Below the pieces are notes generated by a model, which saw nothing but the letters and a program-made list of their open reading frames with translations, ran no database searches and was not told the DNA's origin. Source: Bufo bufo (Eukaryota; Chordata; Amphibia; Anura; Bufonidae). From it: a DNA stretch of 64,000 bases. Every line of letters starts with the position of its first letter. The stretch's first letter is position 1. Location: the NCBI RefSeq assembly GCF_905171765.1, contig NC_053393.1, positions 193,343,921 to 193,407,920 of the forward strand. The letters are read 5' to 3'. Both the position numbers and the translations under genes were made by a program. Positions 54,585-64,000 of this stretch are shown here, in pieces.

Positions 54585-57500
54585 CCGCCTCCGGACCACC
54601 TAACGCAGGATCGCGTTCCGGAGGCGGCAGCCCTGCGCAGAGTCACGCATATATCCGTCATCTCGCGAGACGCGAGATTTCCTGTGAACGCGTGCACACA
54701 GGCGCGCGCGTTCACAGGATCGGAAGGTAAGCGAGTGGTTCTCCAGCCTGCCAGCGGCGATCGTTCGCTGGCAGGCTGGAGATGTGATTTTTTTAACTCC
54801 TAACAGGTATATTAGACGCTGTTTTGATAACAGAGTCTAATATACCTGCTACCTGGTCCCCTGGTGGTCCCTTTTGTTTGGATCGACCACCAGAGGACAC
54901 AGGTAGCTCAGCAATATGTAGCACCAAACACCACTACACTACACCCCCCCGTCACTTATTAACCCCTTATTAACCCCCTGATCACCCCTGATCACCCCAT
55001 ATAGACTCCCTGATCACCCCCCTGTCATTGATCACCCCCCTGTCATTGATCACCCCCCTGTAAGGCTCCATTCAGATGTCCGTATGTTTTTTACGGATCC
55101 ACGGATACATGGATCGGATCCGCAAAACACATACGGACATCTGAATAGAGCCTTATAGGGGGGTGATCAATGACAGGGGGGTGATCACCCCATATAGACT
55201 TCCTGATCACCCCCCTGTCATTGATCACCCCCCTGTAAGGCTGCATTCAGATGTCCGTATGTTTTTTACGGATCCACGGATACATGGATCGGATCCGCAA
55301 AACACATACAGACGTCTGAATGGAGCCTTACAGGGGGGTAATCACCCCATATAGACTCCCTGATCACCACCCTGTCATTGATCACCCCCCTGTCATTGAT
55401 CACCCCCCTGTAAGGCTCCATTCAGATGTCCGTTTGTTTTTTACGGATCCACGGATACATGGATCGGATCCGCAAAACACATACGGACATCTGAATGGAG
55501 CCTTACAGGGGAGTGATCAATGACAGGGGGGTGATCACCCCATATAGACTCCCTGATCACCCCCCTGTCATTGATCACCCCCCTGTCATTAATCACCCCC
55601 CTGTAAGGCTGCATTCAGATGTCCGTATGTTTTTTACGGATCCACGGATACATGGATCGGATCCGCAAAACACATACAGACGTCTGAATGGAGCCTTACA
55701 GGGGGGTGATCACCCCATATAGACTCCCTGATCACCCCCCTGTCATTGATCACCCCCCTGTAAGGCTCCATTCAGATGTCTGTATGTTTTTTGCGGATCC
55801 ACGGATACATGGATCGGATCTGCAAAACACATACGGACATCTGAATGGAGCCTTATAGGGGGGTGATCAATGACAGGGGGGTGATCACCCCATATAGACT
55901 CCCTGATCACCCCCCTGTCATTGATCACCCCCCTGTCATTGATCACCCCCCTGTAAGGCTGCATTCAGATGTCCGTATGTTTTTTACGGATCCACGGATA
56001 CATGGATCGGATCCGCAAAACACATACGGACATCTGAATGGAGCCTTATAGGGGGGTGATCAATGACAGGGGGGTGATCACCCCATATAGACTCCATGAT
56101 CACCCCCCTGTCATTGATCACCCCCCTGTCATTGATCACCCCCCTGTAAGGCTCCATTCAGACATTTTTTTTGGCCCAAGTTAGCGGAAATTTATTTATT
56201 TTTTCTTACAAAGTCTCATATTCCACTAACTTGTGTCAAAAAATAAAATCTCACATGAACTCACCATACACCTCACGGAATTCATTTATATTCACATTTA
56301 TATTCCAGACTTCTTCTCACGCTTTAGGGCCCCTAGAATGCCAGGGCAGTATAAATACCCCACATGTGACCCCATTTTGGAAAGTAAACACCCCAAGGTA
56401 TTCCGTGAGGGGCATATTGAGTCCATGAAAGATTGAAACTTTTGTCCCAAGTTAGCGGAAAGGGAGACTTTGTGAGAAAAAAAAAAAAAACAATTTTTCG
56501 CTAACTTGTGCCAAAAAAAAAAAATTCGATGAACTCGCCATGCCCCTCATTGAATACCTTGGGGTGTCTTCTTTCCAAAATGGGGTCACATGTGGGGTAT
56601 GTATACTGCCCTGGCATTTTAGGGGCCCTAAAGCGTGAGAAGAAGTCTGGGATCCAAATGTCTAAAAATGCCCTCATAAAAGAAATGTGGGCCCCTTTGC
56701 GCTTCTAGGCTGCAAAAAAGTGTCACACATTTGGTATCGCCGTATCAGGAGAAGTTGGGCAATGTGTTTTGGGGTGTCATTTTAGATATACCCATGCTGG
56801 GTGAGATAAATATCTTGGTCAAATGCCAACTTTGTATAAAAAATGGGAAAAGTTGTCGAGATATTTCTCTCCCCCAAAAGACACCCCAAAACACATTGCC
56901 AAACTTCTCCTGAATACGGCGATACCACATCACATGTGTGACACTTTTTTGCAGCCTAGGTGGGCAAAGGGGCCCACATTCCAAAGAGCACCTTTCGGAT
57001 TTCACCGGCCATTTTTTACAGATTTTGATTTCAAACTACTTTGCACGCATTTGGGCCCCTAAAATGCCAGGGCAGTACAACTACCCCACAAGTGACCCCA
57101 TTTTGGAAAGAAGACACCCCAAGGTATTTCGTGATGGGCATAGTGAGTTCATGGAAGTTTTTATTTTTTGTCACAAGTTAGTGGAATATGAGACTTTGTA
57201 AGAAAAAAAAATGAAAAAATCATCATTTTCCGCTAACTTGTGACAAAAAATAAAAAGTTCTATGAACTCACTATGCCCATCAGCGAATACCTTAGGGTGT
57301 CTACTTTATGAAATGGGGTCATTTGTGGGGTGTTTGTACTGTATGGCCATTGTAGAACCTCAGGAAACATGACAGGTGCTCAGAAAGTCAGAGCTGCTTC
57401 AAAAAGCGGAAATTCACATTTTTGTACCATAGTTTGTAAACGCTATAACTTTTACCCAAACCATTTCTTTTTTTTACCCAAACATTTTTTTTTTATCAAA

Positions 57501-57819
57501 GACATGTAGAACAATAAATTTAGAGAAAAATTTATATATGGATGTCGTTTTTTTTTGCAAAATTTTACAACTGAAAGTGAAAAATGTCATTTTATTGCAA
57601 AAAAATCGTTAAATTTAGATTAATAACAAAAAAAGTAAAAATGTCAGCAGCAATGAAATACCACCAAATGAAATCTCTATAAGTGAGAAGAAAAGGAGGT
57701 AAAATTCATTTGGGTGGTAAGTTGCATGACCGAGCAATAAACGGTGAAAGTAGTATAGGTCAGAAGTGTAAAAAGTGGCCTGGTCATTAAGGGTGTTTAA
57801 GCTAGGGGGGCTGAAGTGG
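54585..57819 (+). mobile_element. Element B: second copy of the A family, nested in A
   Basis: CCGCCTCCGGACCACC at the left and GGGGGGCTGAAGTGG at the right, flanked by TTAA on both sides. The following sequence GGGTGTTTAAGCTAGGGG is the remainder of A's tail, because B's own tail and C's tail show GGTCATTAAGGGTGTTTAAG or GGTCATTAAGGGGGTTTAAG uninterrupted. B is 3235 bp and shorter than A in the tail module. Confidence 0.9.
54995..56165 (+). repeat. Array of palindromic hairpin units in B
   Basis: Six full palindromes and one partial, the same as in A, with 155-195-bp spacing set by the copy number of the TGATCACCCCCCTGTCATTG motif. Both strands therefore encode nearly the same fortuitous peptides. 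Confidence 0.9.
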
Positions 57820-57864
57820 TTAAGGGTGTTTAAGCTAGGGGAGCTGAGGTGGTTAAGGGGTTAA

Positions 57865-58717
57865 AACTTTTTTTTCCCCTAAACTTTCCCTGAATATCCC
57901 TGCCTAACCTAACCTTTCCCTAACCTGTCCCTATGCACCTATGTACCTTATGGACGGTCAGAAGGGGGTGCTGGGCACAGATGGGAGGTTGCTGGGCACA
58001 GATCCGATGCAGGCTCCTCTCTCCATGGGCTCCGGACACAGAAAGGTAGAGGCAGAGCCACAGGAAGTTTAAACCTCCTCCCCGCCCTGCAGCCAATCCG
58101 AAGCGATCCTGAGAGGTGATGTTAGGATGGTGATTGGTGGTGTATTATCACTAGTGATGGCCAGTTCGCAGTGTTCGCCAGCGAACACATGCGGGCTGCC
58201 ATCATGGCTCACATGTCCGGCGATGCACAGGTAAGCCCTTACCTGTGCCTGTGCCGCGAGCCGGTCTGAAACAAATGCGGTCACCGGAAGCAGGCAGTTC
58301 CGAGATGAAGGCCCCCGGCGGCTGTTCTCGGAACTGCCTGCTCTCGGTGACCGCATTTGTTTCAGACCGGCTCGCGGCACAGGTAAGAGCTTACCTGTGC
58401 ATCGCCGGACTTGTCAGTCAAGATGGCAGCCCGCATGTGTTCGCTGGCGAACACTGCGAACTGGCCATTACTGATTATCACACCAACGATCACCATCGTG
58501 TTCCGGGTTATCGGGACACCAGAGACCCGTATAACCCAGAAACGCAGCAGACAGCAGGTCTGAATTGCCGCGATTGCCGATACAGGGTGCCTTGTCGGAG
58601 CACCCCCCCCCCGCAATTGTCCCAGGGTGCCTGCTTATTTCAGCAGGCACCCAGTTCCGATCACCGCCCGCCACGCGGCAGTGATCGGTAATACACATGA
58701 CATGTATCCCCAACAGG
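57865..58717. mobile_element. Block Q: TTAA-bounded sequence between P and Tc1
   Basis: Bounded by TTAA at 57861-57864 and 58718-58721. The left edge AACTTTTTTTTCCCC and the right edge CCCCAACAGG do not form inverted repeats. It contains an inverted pair GGTGCCTGCTTATTTCAGCA...GGCACC and a hAT-type MITE. It is probably a fragment of another TTAA element that was inserted at, or recombined next to, the P site. Confidence 0.5.
58152..58473. repeat. hAT-type palindromic MITE with perfect 8-bp duplication
   Basis: TAGTGATGGCCAGTTCGCAG at the left mirrors GCGAACTGGCCATTACTG at the right; ATTATCAC flanks both ends (58144-58151, 58474-58481). The arms are about 150 bp of GC-rich, nearly perfect inverted repeat. 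Confidence 0.92.
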
Positions 58718-58721
58718 TTAA

Positions 58722-58905
58722 TTTAGTGGGTTGAACAAAATGATTGCATAAAAATGTGAGGAACTAAAGCATTTTTTTAACTCAATCCCTTCATTTTAGG
58801 GGCTCAAAAGTAATTGGACAAATTAAATAATTGTAAATAAAATGTTAATTTCTTTGTTGGCAATGACTGCCTGAAGTCCTGAACATATGGACATCACCAG
58901 ACGCT
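58722..58905 (-). mobile_element. Tc1-like element, second segment
   Basis: TTTAGTGGGTTGAACAAAAT continues the Tc1 terminal region that stopped at GGCTTTAA (44891). It contains AAAAGTAATTGGACAAATTA and GGACATCACCAGACGCT, after which the LINE begins. By comparison with the next segment the missing continuation is at about 63560. Confidence 0.8.
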
Positions 58906-58917
58906 TTATTTAGATTT

Positions 58918-61562
58918 TCAATATTTTAGAAAACACCTCTCAGGAGGTGTGTGGTTCTGTGGTAGGTGACGAAATCTGGCAAGCCTAGGCCTCCTCGAAG
59001 TTTGGGGCAGAAAAGGACAGAGCAGGCTATTCTCTGGGTTTTCCTTGCCCATATGAAGCGTGTAAGAGCCGATAGTAAAGTATGAAAGAATAATCTGGGG
59101 ATGTGTATGGGCATGGCTTGTAAGAAAAAAAAGTATTCTAGGTAGAATATTCATTTTAAAAATGGAGATTCGTCCGAACCATGTGAATGTGCCCTTGTTC
59201 CAGCGGTCTAAGTCCGCTTTTATTCACTGAGTAAAGATCGGATAGGTTGGAAGTTAAATGTATTCCCAGGTATCTAAGTGAAGATCTCATCCATTTAAAT
59301 GGAAAGTTATCCGCCATTTCTATGGCCAGTCTCGGGGGGCAGCATAATGTTTAATGCTTCTGATTTTTTAAAGTTTTATCTCAAAATTTGATAATTGTGA
59401 GTAGGGTTTAAGTTCTTGCAAAAGATTCGGAAGTGATATGCGGGGGTTGGTGAGGAAGAATAGTAGGTCATCCGCGTAGGCGGCTACTTTATGTGAGGTT
59501 CCCCGAATTTGTGAACCCTATGTCGTGGTTAGCTCTTATGAGGCCTAGAAGCGGTTCCAGACAGAGTATAAATATTAGGGGAGAGAGGGGACACCCCTGT
59601 TTCGTACCATTTTAAATTAAAAAAAGGGCATTTAAAATTGGCCTTTCACCTTAACCGATGTTGTGGGGTTAGAGTATAAATTGTGGATATGGGCCATCAT
59701 TGTCTCACCCAGTCCCACATGTTTCAATATTACAAACATAAACATCCAATCTACTCTACTTTGTTAGAGTTGGTTGAGAGGAGAAACATGGGCAACTTGG
59801 ACGTAATCGCATGGAATATCATATTTATGGCCCTAGTGGTGTTATCTCGGGCCTCCCTCATGGGCATGAATACAGTTTGGTCTAATTGAATGATTTGTTG
59901 CAGGTACGGGATGAGGCAGGCAGCTAGGATTTTAGAGAATAATTTTTGATTAACCTTGATAAGGGAAATGGGTTGGTAGCTTTGACATTGAGATGGATGT
60001 TTCCCTTCCTTGGGAATAACAGTTATATCAGCCCTGAGTGTGTCAGGAGGAAGGATAAGAGTTGAGTCAAACGAGTTAAATGCAGACAGAAACTGCGGGG
60101 ACAGTATATCAATGAAAGATTTATAGTACGACAAGAGCAGGCAGTCCAGGCCGGGCGCTTTGCCTGTTTAGGAATCCTTGATGGCCGATGTCAGTTCAAC
60201 AGCCGATAGGGGGGACTCTAGGGCGGCAATTGCTTCCGTGGAAAGGCGACTCAGACCCGAGGCCGATAGATATGTACGAATCGATTGTATATTTGCATCT
60301 GGGTTCTGAGCTGGGAACGATTGTAAGTTGTATAGTGATTGATAGTATACTCTAAAAGTTTCAGCTATCTTTTGGGATAGTGTCACCCGTTGACCAGTAC
60401 TATCCATGAAAAACGGTACATGAGAATGTGTTCTGGCGTTGTGTAACGCCAGTGCTAGGGTCTTTCCGGGTTTATTCATAATAAACGTGTTCATAATAGT
60501 GTATGCGACATTTAACTAAGGTCGCTTTTGCTTTAGACATACACAAGGATTGTACTTGTTCCCTCAATAGTGTAAGTTCTGCTCCTACTTGTGTGTCCAG
60601 TGTGGATTTATGTTGTTGTTCTAGATTGTATATTCTGGATATGAGGTTGGTGAGTGCTGCTGCTCTTACTTTTTTGAGTTGGGTCTCCATCTTAATGAAT
60701 GTACCCCTGATAAAGCATTTGTGTGCCTCCCAGACAGTGAGGGGGTTGCTCTCTGGAGCTACGTTAAGTAACTCTGGAGCTACGAGTATTCAGTCAGATC
60801 TTTCCGGACCTCTGTAGTGACCTGTAGGTCTTGTTAAAGAGAGCCATTCAGTTGCCAGTGCCAAGCTTTGGCTTGGAAAGTTGGTAGTGTAAGTGTCATT
60901 GATATTAGGATGTGGTCAGAAAAAGTGATAGAATCGATCTGTGCTCCCGTTAATTGTTCTAGTCTGGTGTGTTGTATGAGGAAGTAGTCCAGTCTAGAGT
61001 TGTGGGGATTAGAGTAGAATGTACAGTCCCTGTCTGTCGGGTGTAAAACACACCAGGTATCTACTAATTGATGGGCATAGAGGAGTTCCCGTAATCTGGA
61101 CTGTAAGGAGTGGGGTAAGTATGAATGACCTTTCGAGGAGTCAATGGCCGGATCTATAGGGAGGCTAAGGTTTCCCCCCCATTATCAAGAAGCCCTCAGT
61201 AAACTCCTCCAGGGCCGTCAGTGCTTTTTCTAAAAAACTGACCTGTCCTCTGTTGGGAGCGCACATTGCCGCTAGGGTAGTCACCGTGCCCGCTAGCTTA
61301 CCTTTAACGAAAATGTATCTGCCCACTCCATCAGTGCGAGTGTCAGTCAGTTCCCAGGAGACAGTGTTGAAAATGAAAATGGATACTCCCTTAGTCTAGG
61401 AGTCTGGAGAGGTGCTGTGGTACACATGAGGGAATCTCGCGTTGGTGAGAGACTGGATACCGTCTGAGTGAAAATGCGACATGTGCTCGTTTCTTCTGAG
61501 GGGGAGGATCTTTTTTCTGGAATGTTCAAGCCCTGTGCAGAGACTATTAGAACATCAGACAT
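58918..61562 (-). pseudogene. LINE ORF2 (endonuclease and reverse transcriptase), decayed
   Basis: Begins MSDVLIVSAQGLNIPEKRSS, the start of an L1-type endonuclease. Later fragments show the linker (VPFFMDSTGQRVTLSQKIAE, YYQSLYNL, YLSASGLSRLS) and RT (GLDCLLLSYYKSF, TVIPKEGKHPSQCQSYQPIS, LFSKILAACLIPYLQQII, FMPMREARDNTTRAINM). The C-terminus has NILPRILFFLTS and PRLARFRHLPQNHT. Many frameshifts and stops break it, and the YADD region is not clear. ORF2 nicks DNA and copies the element RNA at the nick. Confidence 0.8.
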
Positions 61563-62130
61563 ATTATAAAGCTAGTGCGAAGAAGAAGAAAAAAACGGGG
61601 GGGTAAGAGAGAGGTGAGAGTGAGGGGGGGAATCTGGAAGTTAGGGTAGGAGATGAGACTAAGTCTCTACTTTAAACCTAACGGGTAGCTAAATAACTGT
61701 GAGTCGTCCACTCCGGCAATAACCCGCCAAGGGGACGAAGATCACAGTACCCTAGTGGGGGAAGGTGGAACGGTTGACCAATCAAAAAAGGGCATTAAGA
61801 AGGCATCCGTGGGCCAGCATAAAAACTAACATTAACTATTTGGGGAAACTCTGGTCTAGTGGATGTGTAGCTATGTGGAGAGGGGAATTACAAAAGAAAG
61901 TGTGAGTAACAGGACACTGATGGATTGAACGTTGCCCCAAGTCCATCACTCTCCTCCTCAATTATGAAGAGGTACGTCAGTGACTCTTCAGTGGGGCAGG
62001 CTGTCAAGTAGTGCTGACAGCGGGGGACTTTCTTATTCCGGTCAGAAAATTTCTTAGTAGCCGGTTCCATGTCTCCGCTTCAGTGAGGTGGTGCTTGATG
62101 TTGCATTGTTGAGGGGCGTTGCGAACGCAC

Positions 62131-63361
62131 TCAGCTGTTTCCGAGGTGGTCATTCACTGCTCTTTGAGGTGGAGGTGGATGGTTTCTCCATAACTGCTCA
62201 CTTCTCTGGGTTAGGGCCTGGAGTAGCGGTGGTAATGTGCAGTCAGGAACCAGGATCGGTGGATCCTCTGGGGAGTGGACAATCATGGACTGTCCTCCTT
62301 GTTTGCGTAGAATAATGTGAAATGGATGGCCCCAACGGTAAGAGGCTCCTGACTTTTTTACAGATTCCAGCAGTGGACGGACTAGCCTTCGCATATAAAG
62401 AGTTAGGCGGGAGTCATCCGGTAGGATAGTAATTGGGGTATCTTCATAGAGAATCTCTCTTTTCTCCCAAGCTCCACGAAGAATATCTTCCTTCAACTTA
62501 TAGAAGTGTACCCGGCAGATTACATTGCAGGGTCTTTCTGAGTCGTGGTTTCTTGGACCCCCTGTTCTGTGTACTCTGTCTAATTCAATCTCAGTTCTCG
62601 GCGGCCTTTCTAACACCTTTTTGAAGATGGTTACTACTGTATCGTATAGTTGGTTGCTAATGATTGTTTCTGGAATATTGCGGATTTTGAGGTTATTGCG
62701 GCGCCCCCTGTTCTCCACGTCTTCGAGGTGGAGGGAAAAGTCCTTCAGGTCAGTAGTATGAGTGGCTAAGGTGGTAGATAAAGAGGACACTGTAGATGCT
62801 GAGGCAGAGCATTGTTGTTCAAGTGAGGTTACTCTGTCGTTCAGAGACTGTACGGTCTCGTGTACTGCTTGTAGGAATTGGGCCTGCTTGGTCTCTATGC
62901 AAGCCACTTGGGCTTACAGGTCTTATCTTTTGGGCAGAGCCCTCACCATCTCCCACAACTTCGCTAGTGTACGATGCAGGTACGCTGGGGGGGGGGGGAG
63001 AGCCCCTATATGTGCCCTCAGGTGTCTGTGAGGGTGTTGTAAATATGGCTGATGTGCCTTGACTGAGCGATGACATCTCTGCCACTGCCAGGAAGGAGGC
63101 CGGTACCTGTGCTGCTGGCCTCGCTTCTCTCTGCTGGTCATCTTTGTTGTCGGACGCCCAATATGTTGGAGCAGTCCCACTGTCCCCTTGATTGCCCTGG
63201 TGGTTCTCTCTGTGCAGTGGGGTAGATGCAGGAGGTGGAGGTAAGCGCATCTCCTCCTGGTCCTGAGCGGGCTCGTGTCGCGCACTTGATGGAGTGAACG
63301 ACACGGCTGAGGAGCATAGCGCTGCTGCTGGGGCCACCATTGTTGCCGCCTCTGTGTGCAT
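62131..63361 (-). pseudogene. LINE ORF1 RNA-binding protein, one frameshift
   Basis: The first part (63361 to about 62940) is Pro/Ser-rich and disordered. After a single frame change near 62935 comes a coiled coil (LQAVHETVQSLNDRVTSLEQ, TVSSLSTTLATHTTDLKDFS), the L1-type RRM start RRNNLKIRNIPE, and a C-terminal domain with ELDRVHRTGG, VICRVHFYKLKEDILRGAWE and ILPDDSRLT. ORF1p trimers coat LINE RNA. Apart from the frameshift the protein is well preserved. Confidence 0.85.
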
Positions 63362-63559
63362 CGGCTATGGTGGTCCGGAGTGCAGGTACCTGCCGATGGA
63401 GTGTTCAGGCGGGGCCACGGACTGACTCATGGGCCTCCTCCCCTTTGACATTGCCCATTAGTGGTGGTAGAGGCACTTTCCCCTATGGTTCTCCTGCTGC
63501 TGGTCATGGAGCTCTGAGTGCGTGCCTCTTCACTCCACCATGCCAAAGCCACGCCCCCT

Positions 63560-64000
63560 TCCTCCTTTTTAATGCTATGCCAGGCCTTTCCTGCAGCGGT
63601 TTTCAGTTGCTGTTTGTTTGTGGGCATTTCTGTCTATAGTTTAGTCTTTAACAAATGAAATGCATGCTCTATTGGGTTCAGATCAGGTGAATATTCCACT
63701 TCTTTGCTTTAATAAAGTCCTGGGTTGCTTTGGTTTATGTTTTGGGTCATTGTCTATCTGTATTATGAAATGCCGACCAATCAGTTTGGCTGCATTTGGC
63801 TGGATTTGAGCACACAGTATGTCTCTGAAAACCCCAAAATTCATCCGGCTACTTCTGTCCTGTGTCGCATCATCAAAAAAAACACTAGGGACCCAGTGCC
63901 ACTGTCAGCAATGCCTGCCTAAGCCATCACACTGCCTCTGCCGTGTTTTACAGATGATGTGGTATGCTTTGGATCATGAGCTGTACCATGCCTTAGTCAT
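63560..64000 (-). pseudogene. Tc1-like transposase, partial (third Tc1 segment)
   Basis: On the minus strand DNDPKH (second catalytic Asp) lies at about 63741-63758, and in another frame SPDLNPIEHAFHLLK (the Glu of the DDE triad in PIEH) at about 63630-63690. A deletion just before SPDLNP and other indels break the frame. The first Asp lies beyond the window end. Tc1 transposases cut and paste at TA sites. Confidence 0.8.

Larger units (their letters stand above)
50779..57852 (+). mobile_element. Element A: large non-autonomous TTAA element (contains B)
   Basis: Left end CCGCCTCGGGACCGCC; right end GAGCTGAGGTGG (complement CCACCTCAGC), flanked by TTAA at 50775-50778 and 57853-57856. It comprises a CpG-rich head (GATCGCGTTCCGGAGGC, GCGAGATTTCCTGTGAACGC), an array of palindromic units, and an AT-rich tail. 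Its tail is split at TTAA by B (54581-54584 / 57820-57823). No coding; piggyBac-type mobilisation is inferred from the TTAA sites. Confidence 0.85.
44892..57860 (-). mobile_element. Element P: piggyBac-type transposon (contains A and B)
   Basis: The left end CCCCTTATGGACTGGGCTC and the right end (complement of GGGCTGAGTCC...TTAAGGGG, split by A) match as inverted termini; flanks are TTAA (44888-44891, 57861-57864). After removal of A and B the element is about 5.9 kb. It has inverted repeats of about 750 bp, a minus-strand piggyBac transposase relic, and two sets of internal tandem repeats. Its right terminus is split at TTAA by A, leaving GGGG beyond. Confidence 0.85.
58906..63559 (-). mobile_element. 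L1-type LINE, nearly full length, inside Tc1
   Basis: The minus strand reads 5' region, ORF1 (RNA-binding protein), ORF2 (endonuclease-RT), then a 3' end with AATAAA close to the Tc1 boundary (GAAAATCTAAATAAAG). It splits the Tc1 element between CCAGACGCT and TCCTCCTTTTT. No clean target duplication is visible. At about 4.65 kb it is close to full length. Confidence 0.8.

Noticed and set aside
51170..56051. Many 60-100-codon ORFs with PDHPPVIDHPPVRLHSDVR-like peptides on both strands
   Set aside because: They are products of the palindromic array and read almost the same on both strands; no codon signal beyond the repeat.
52345..57201. ORFs with GNVFWGVILHIPMLGE-like peptides on both strands
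   Set aside because: They arise from inverted copies of the AT-rich tail module in A and B and end in repeat structure; no protein family recognised.
44892..58717. P and Q as a single TTAA element
   Set aside because: The right end of Q does not match the left end of P, whereas GGGG at 57857-57860 completes a good inverted match.

Overview
The window looks like a piece of a large, repeat-rich vertebrate genome, most likely an anuran amphibian. The basis is the mixture of Penelope-like elements, Ty3/gypsy chromoviruses, an L1-type LINE, piggyBac, hAT and Tc1 transposons and many TTA- and TTAA-flanked palindromic MITEs, in families I associate with frog and toad genomes. There are no prokaryotic operons, tRNA or rRNA genes or CRISPR arrays. 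Only one short stretch (about 43.1-43.3 kb, + strand) looks like a host gene: a TATA box, a start codon, a 34-codon hydrophobic N-terminus and a consensus splice donor.

Layout. 0-2.8 kb: a TTA-flanked MITE end, unassigned DNA, and a hAT-type non-autonomous repeat carrying a CCAAT/TATA promoter-like module. 2.8-8.8 kb: a minus-strand Penelope-like element (PLE-1) split by a TTA-type MITE, by a TTAA palindromic MITE, and by a 5'-truncated plus-strand PLE-2 with a 14-bp target duplication; PLE-2 carries a hammerhead ribozyme. 8.9-13.3 kb: another TTAA MITE, and a LINE endonuclease fragment split by a hAT-type repeat that itself carries a third, minus-strand PLE 3' end. 13.3-15.5 kb: MITEs and a 173-bp tandem repeat.

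15.5-26.3 kb: a complete gypsy element G2 (+) with LTRs and a perfect 5-bp target duplication CAAAC, split inside gag-pol by a second gypsy element G1 (-). 26.4-27.7 kb: a partial copy (C) of a TTAA element family. 27.7-38 kb: a decayed hAT transposase gene (+) split by gypsy element G3 (-, target duplication CTTCC, itself carrying a 767-bp TTA-type MITE) and by a solo LTR, followed by a 110-bp tandem repeat that another MITE interrupts. 38-43 kb: MITEs, a CA-rich minisatellite and simple sequence. 43.1-43.3 kb: the candidate host exon.

44.8-64 kb: a Tc1-like element is the outer shell. A TTAA in it holds a piggyBac-type element P with long terminal inverted repeats and a dead transposase. 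Element A is inserted at a TTAA 4 bp inside P's right end, and element B at a TTAA in A's tail. A further TTAA-bounded block Q follows P. The same Tc1 element is split again by a nearly full-length minus-strand L1-type LINE (ORF1 and ORF2 relics).

All transposon genes seen are broken by stops, frameshifts, insertions or lost catalytic residues, so the window reads mainly as a stratigraphy of nested insertions. Functional names rest on protein motifs visible in translation; no database search was possible.
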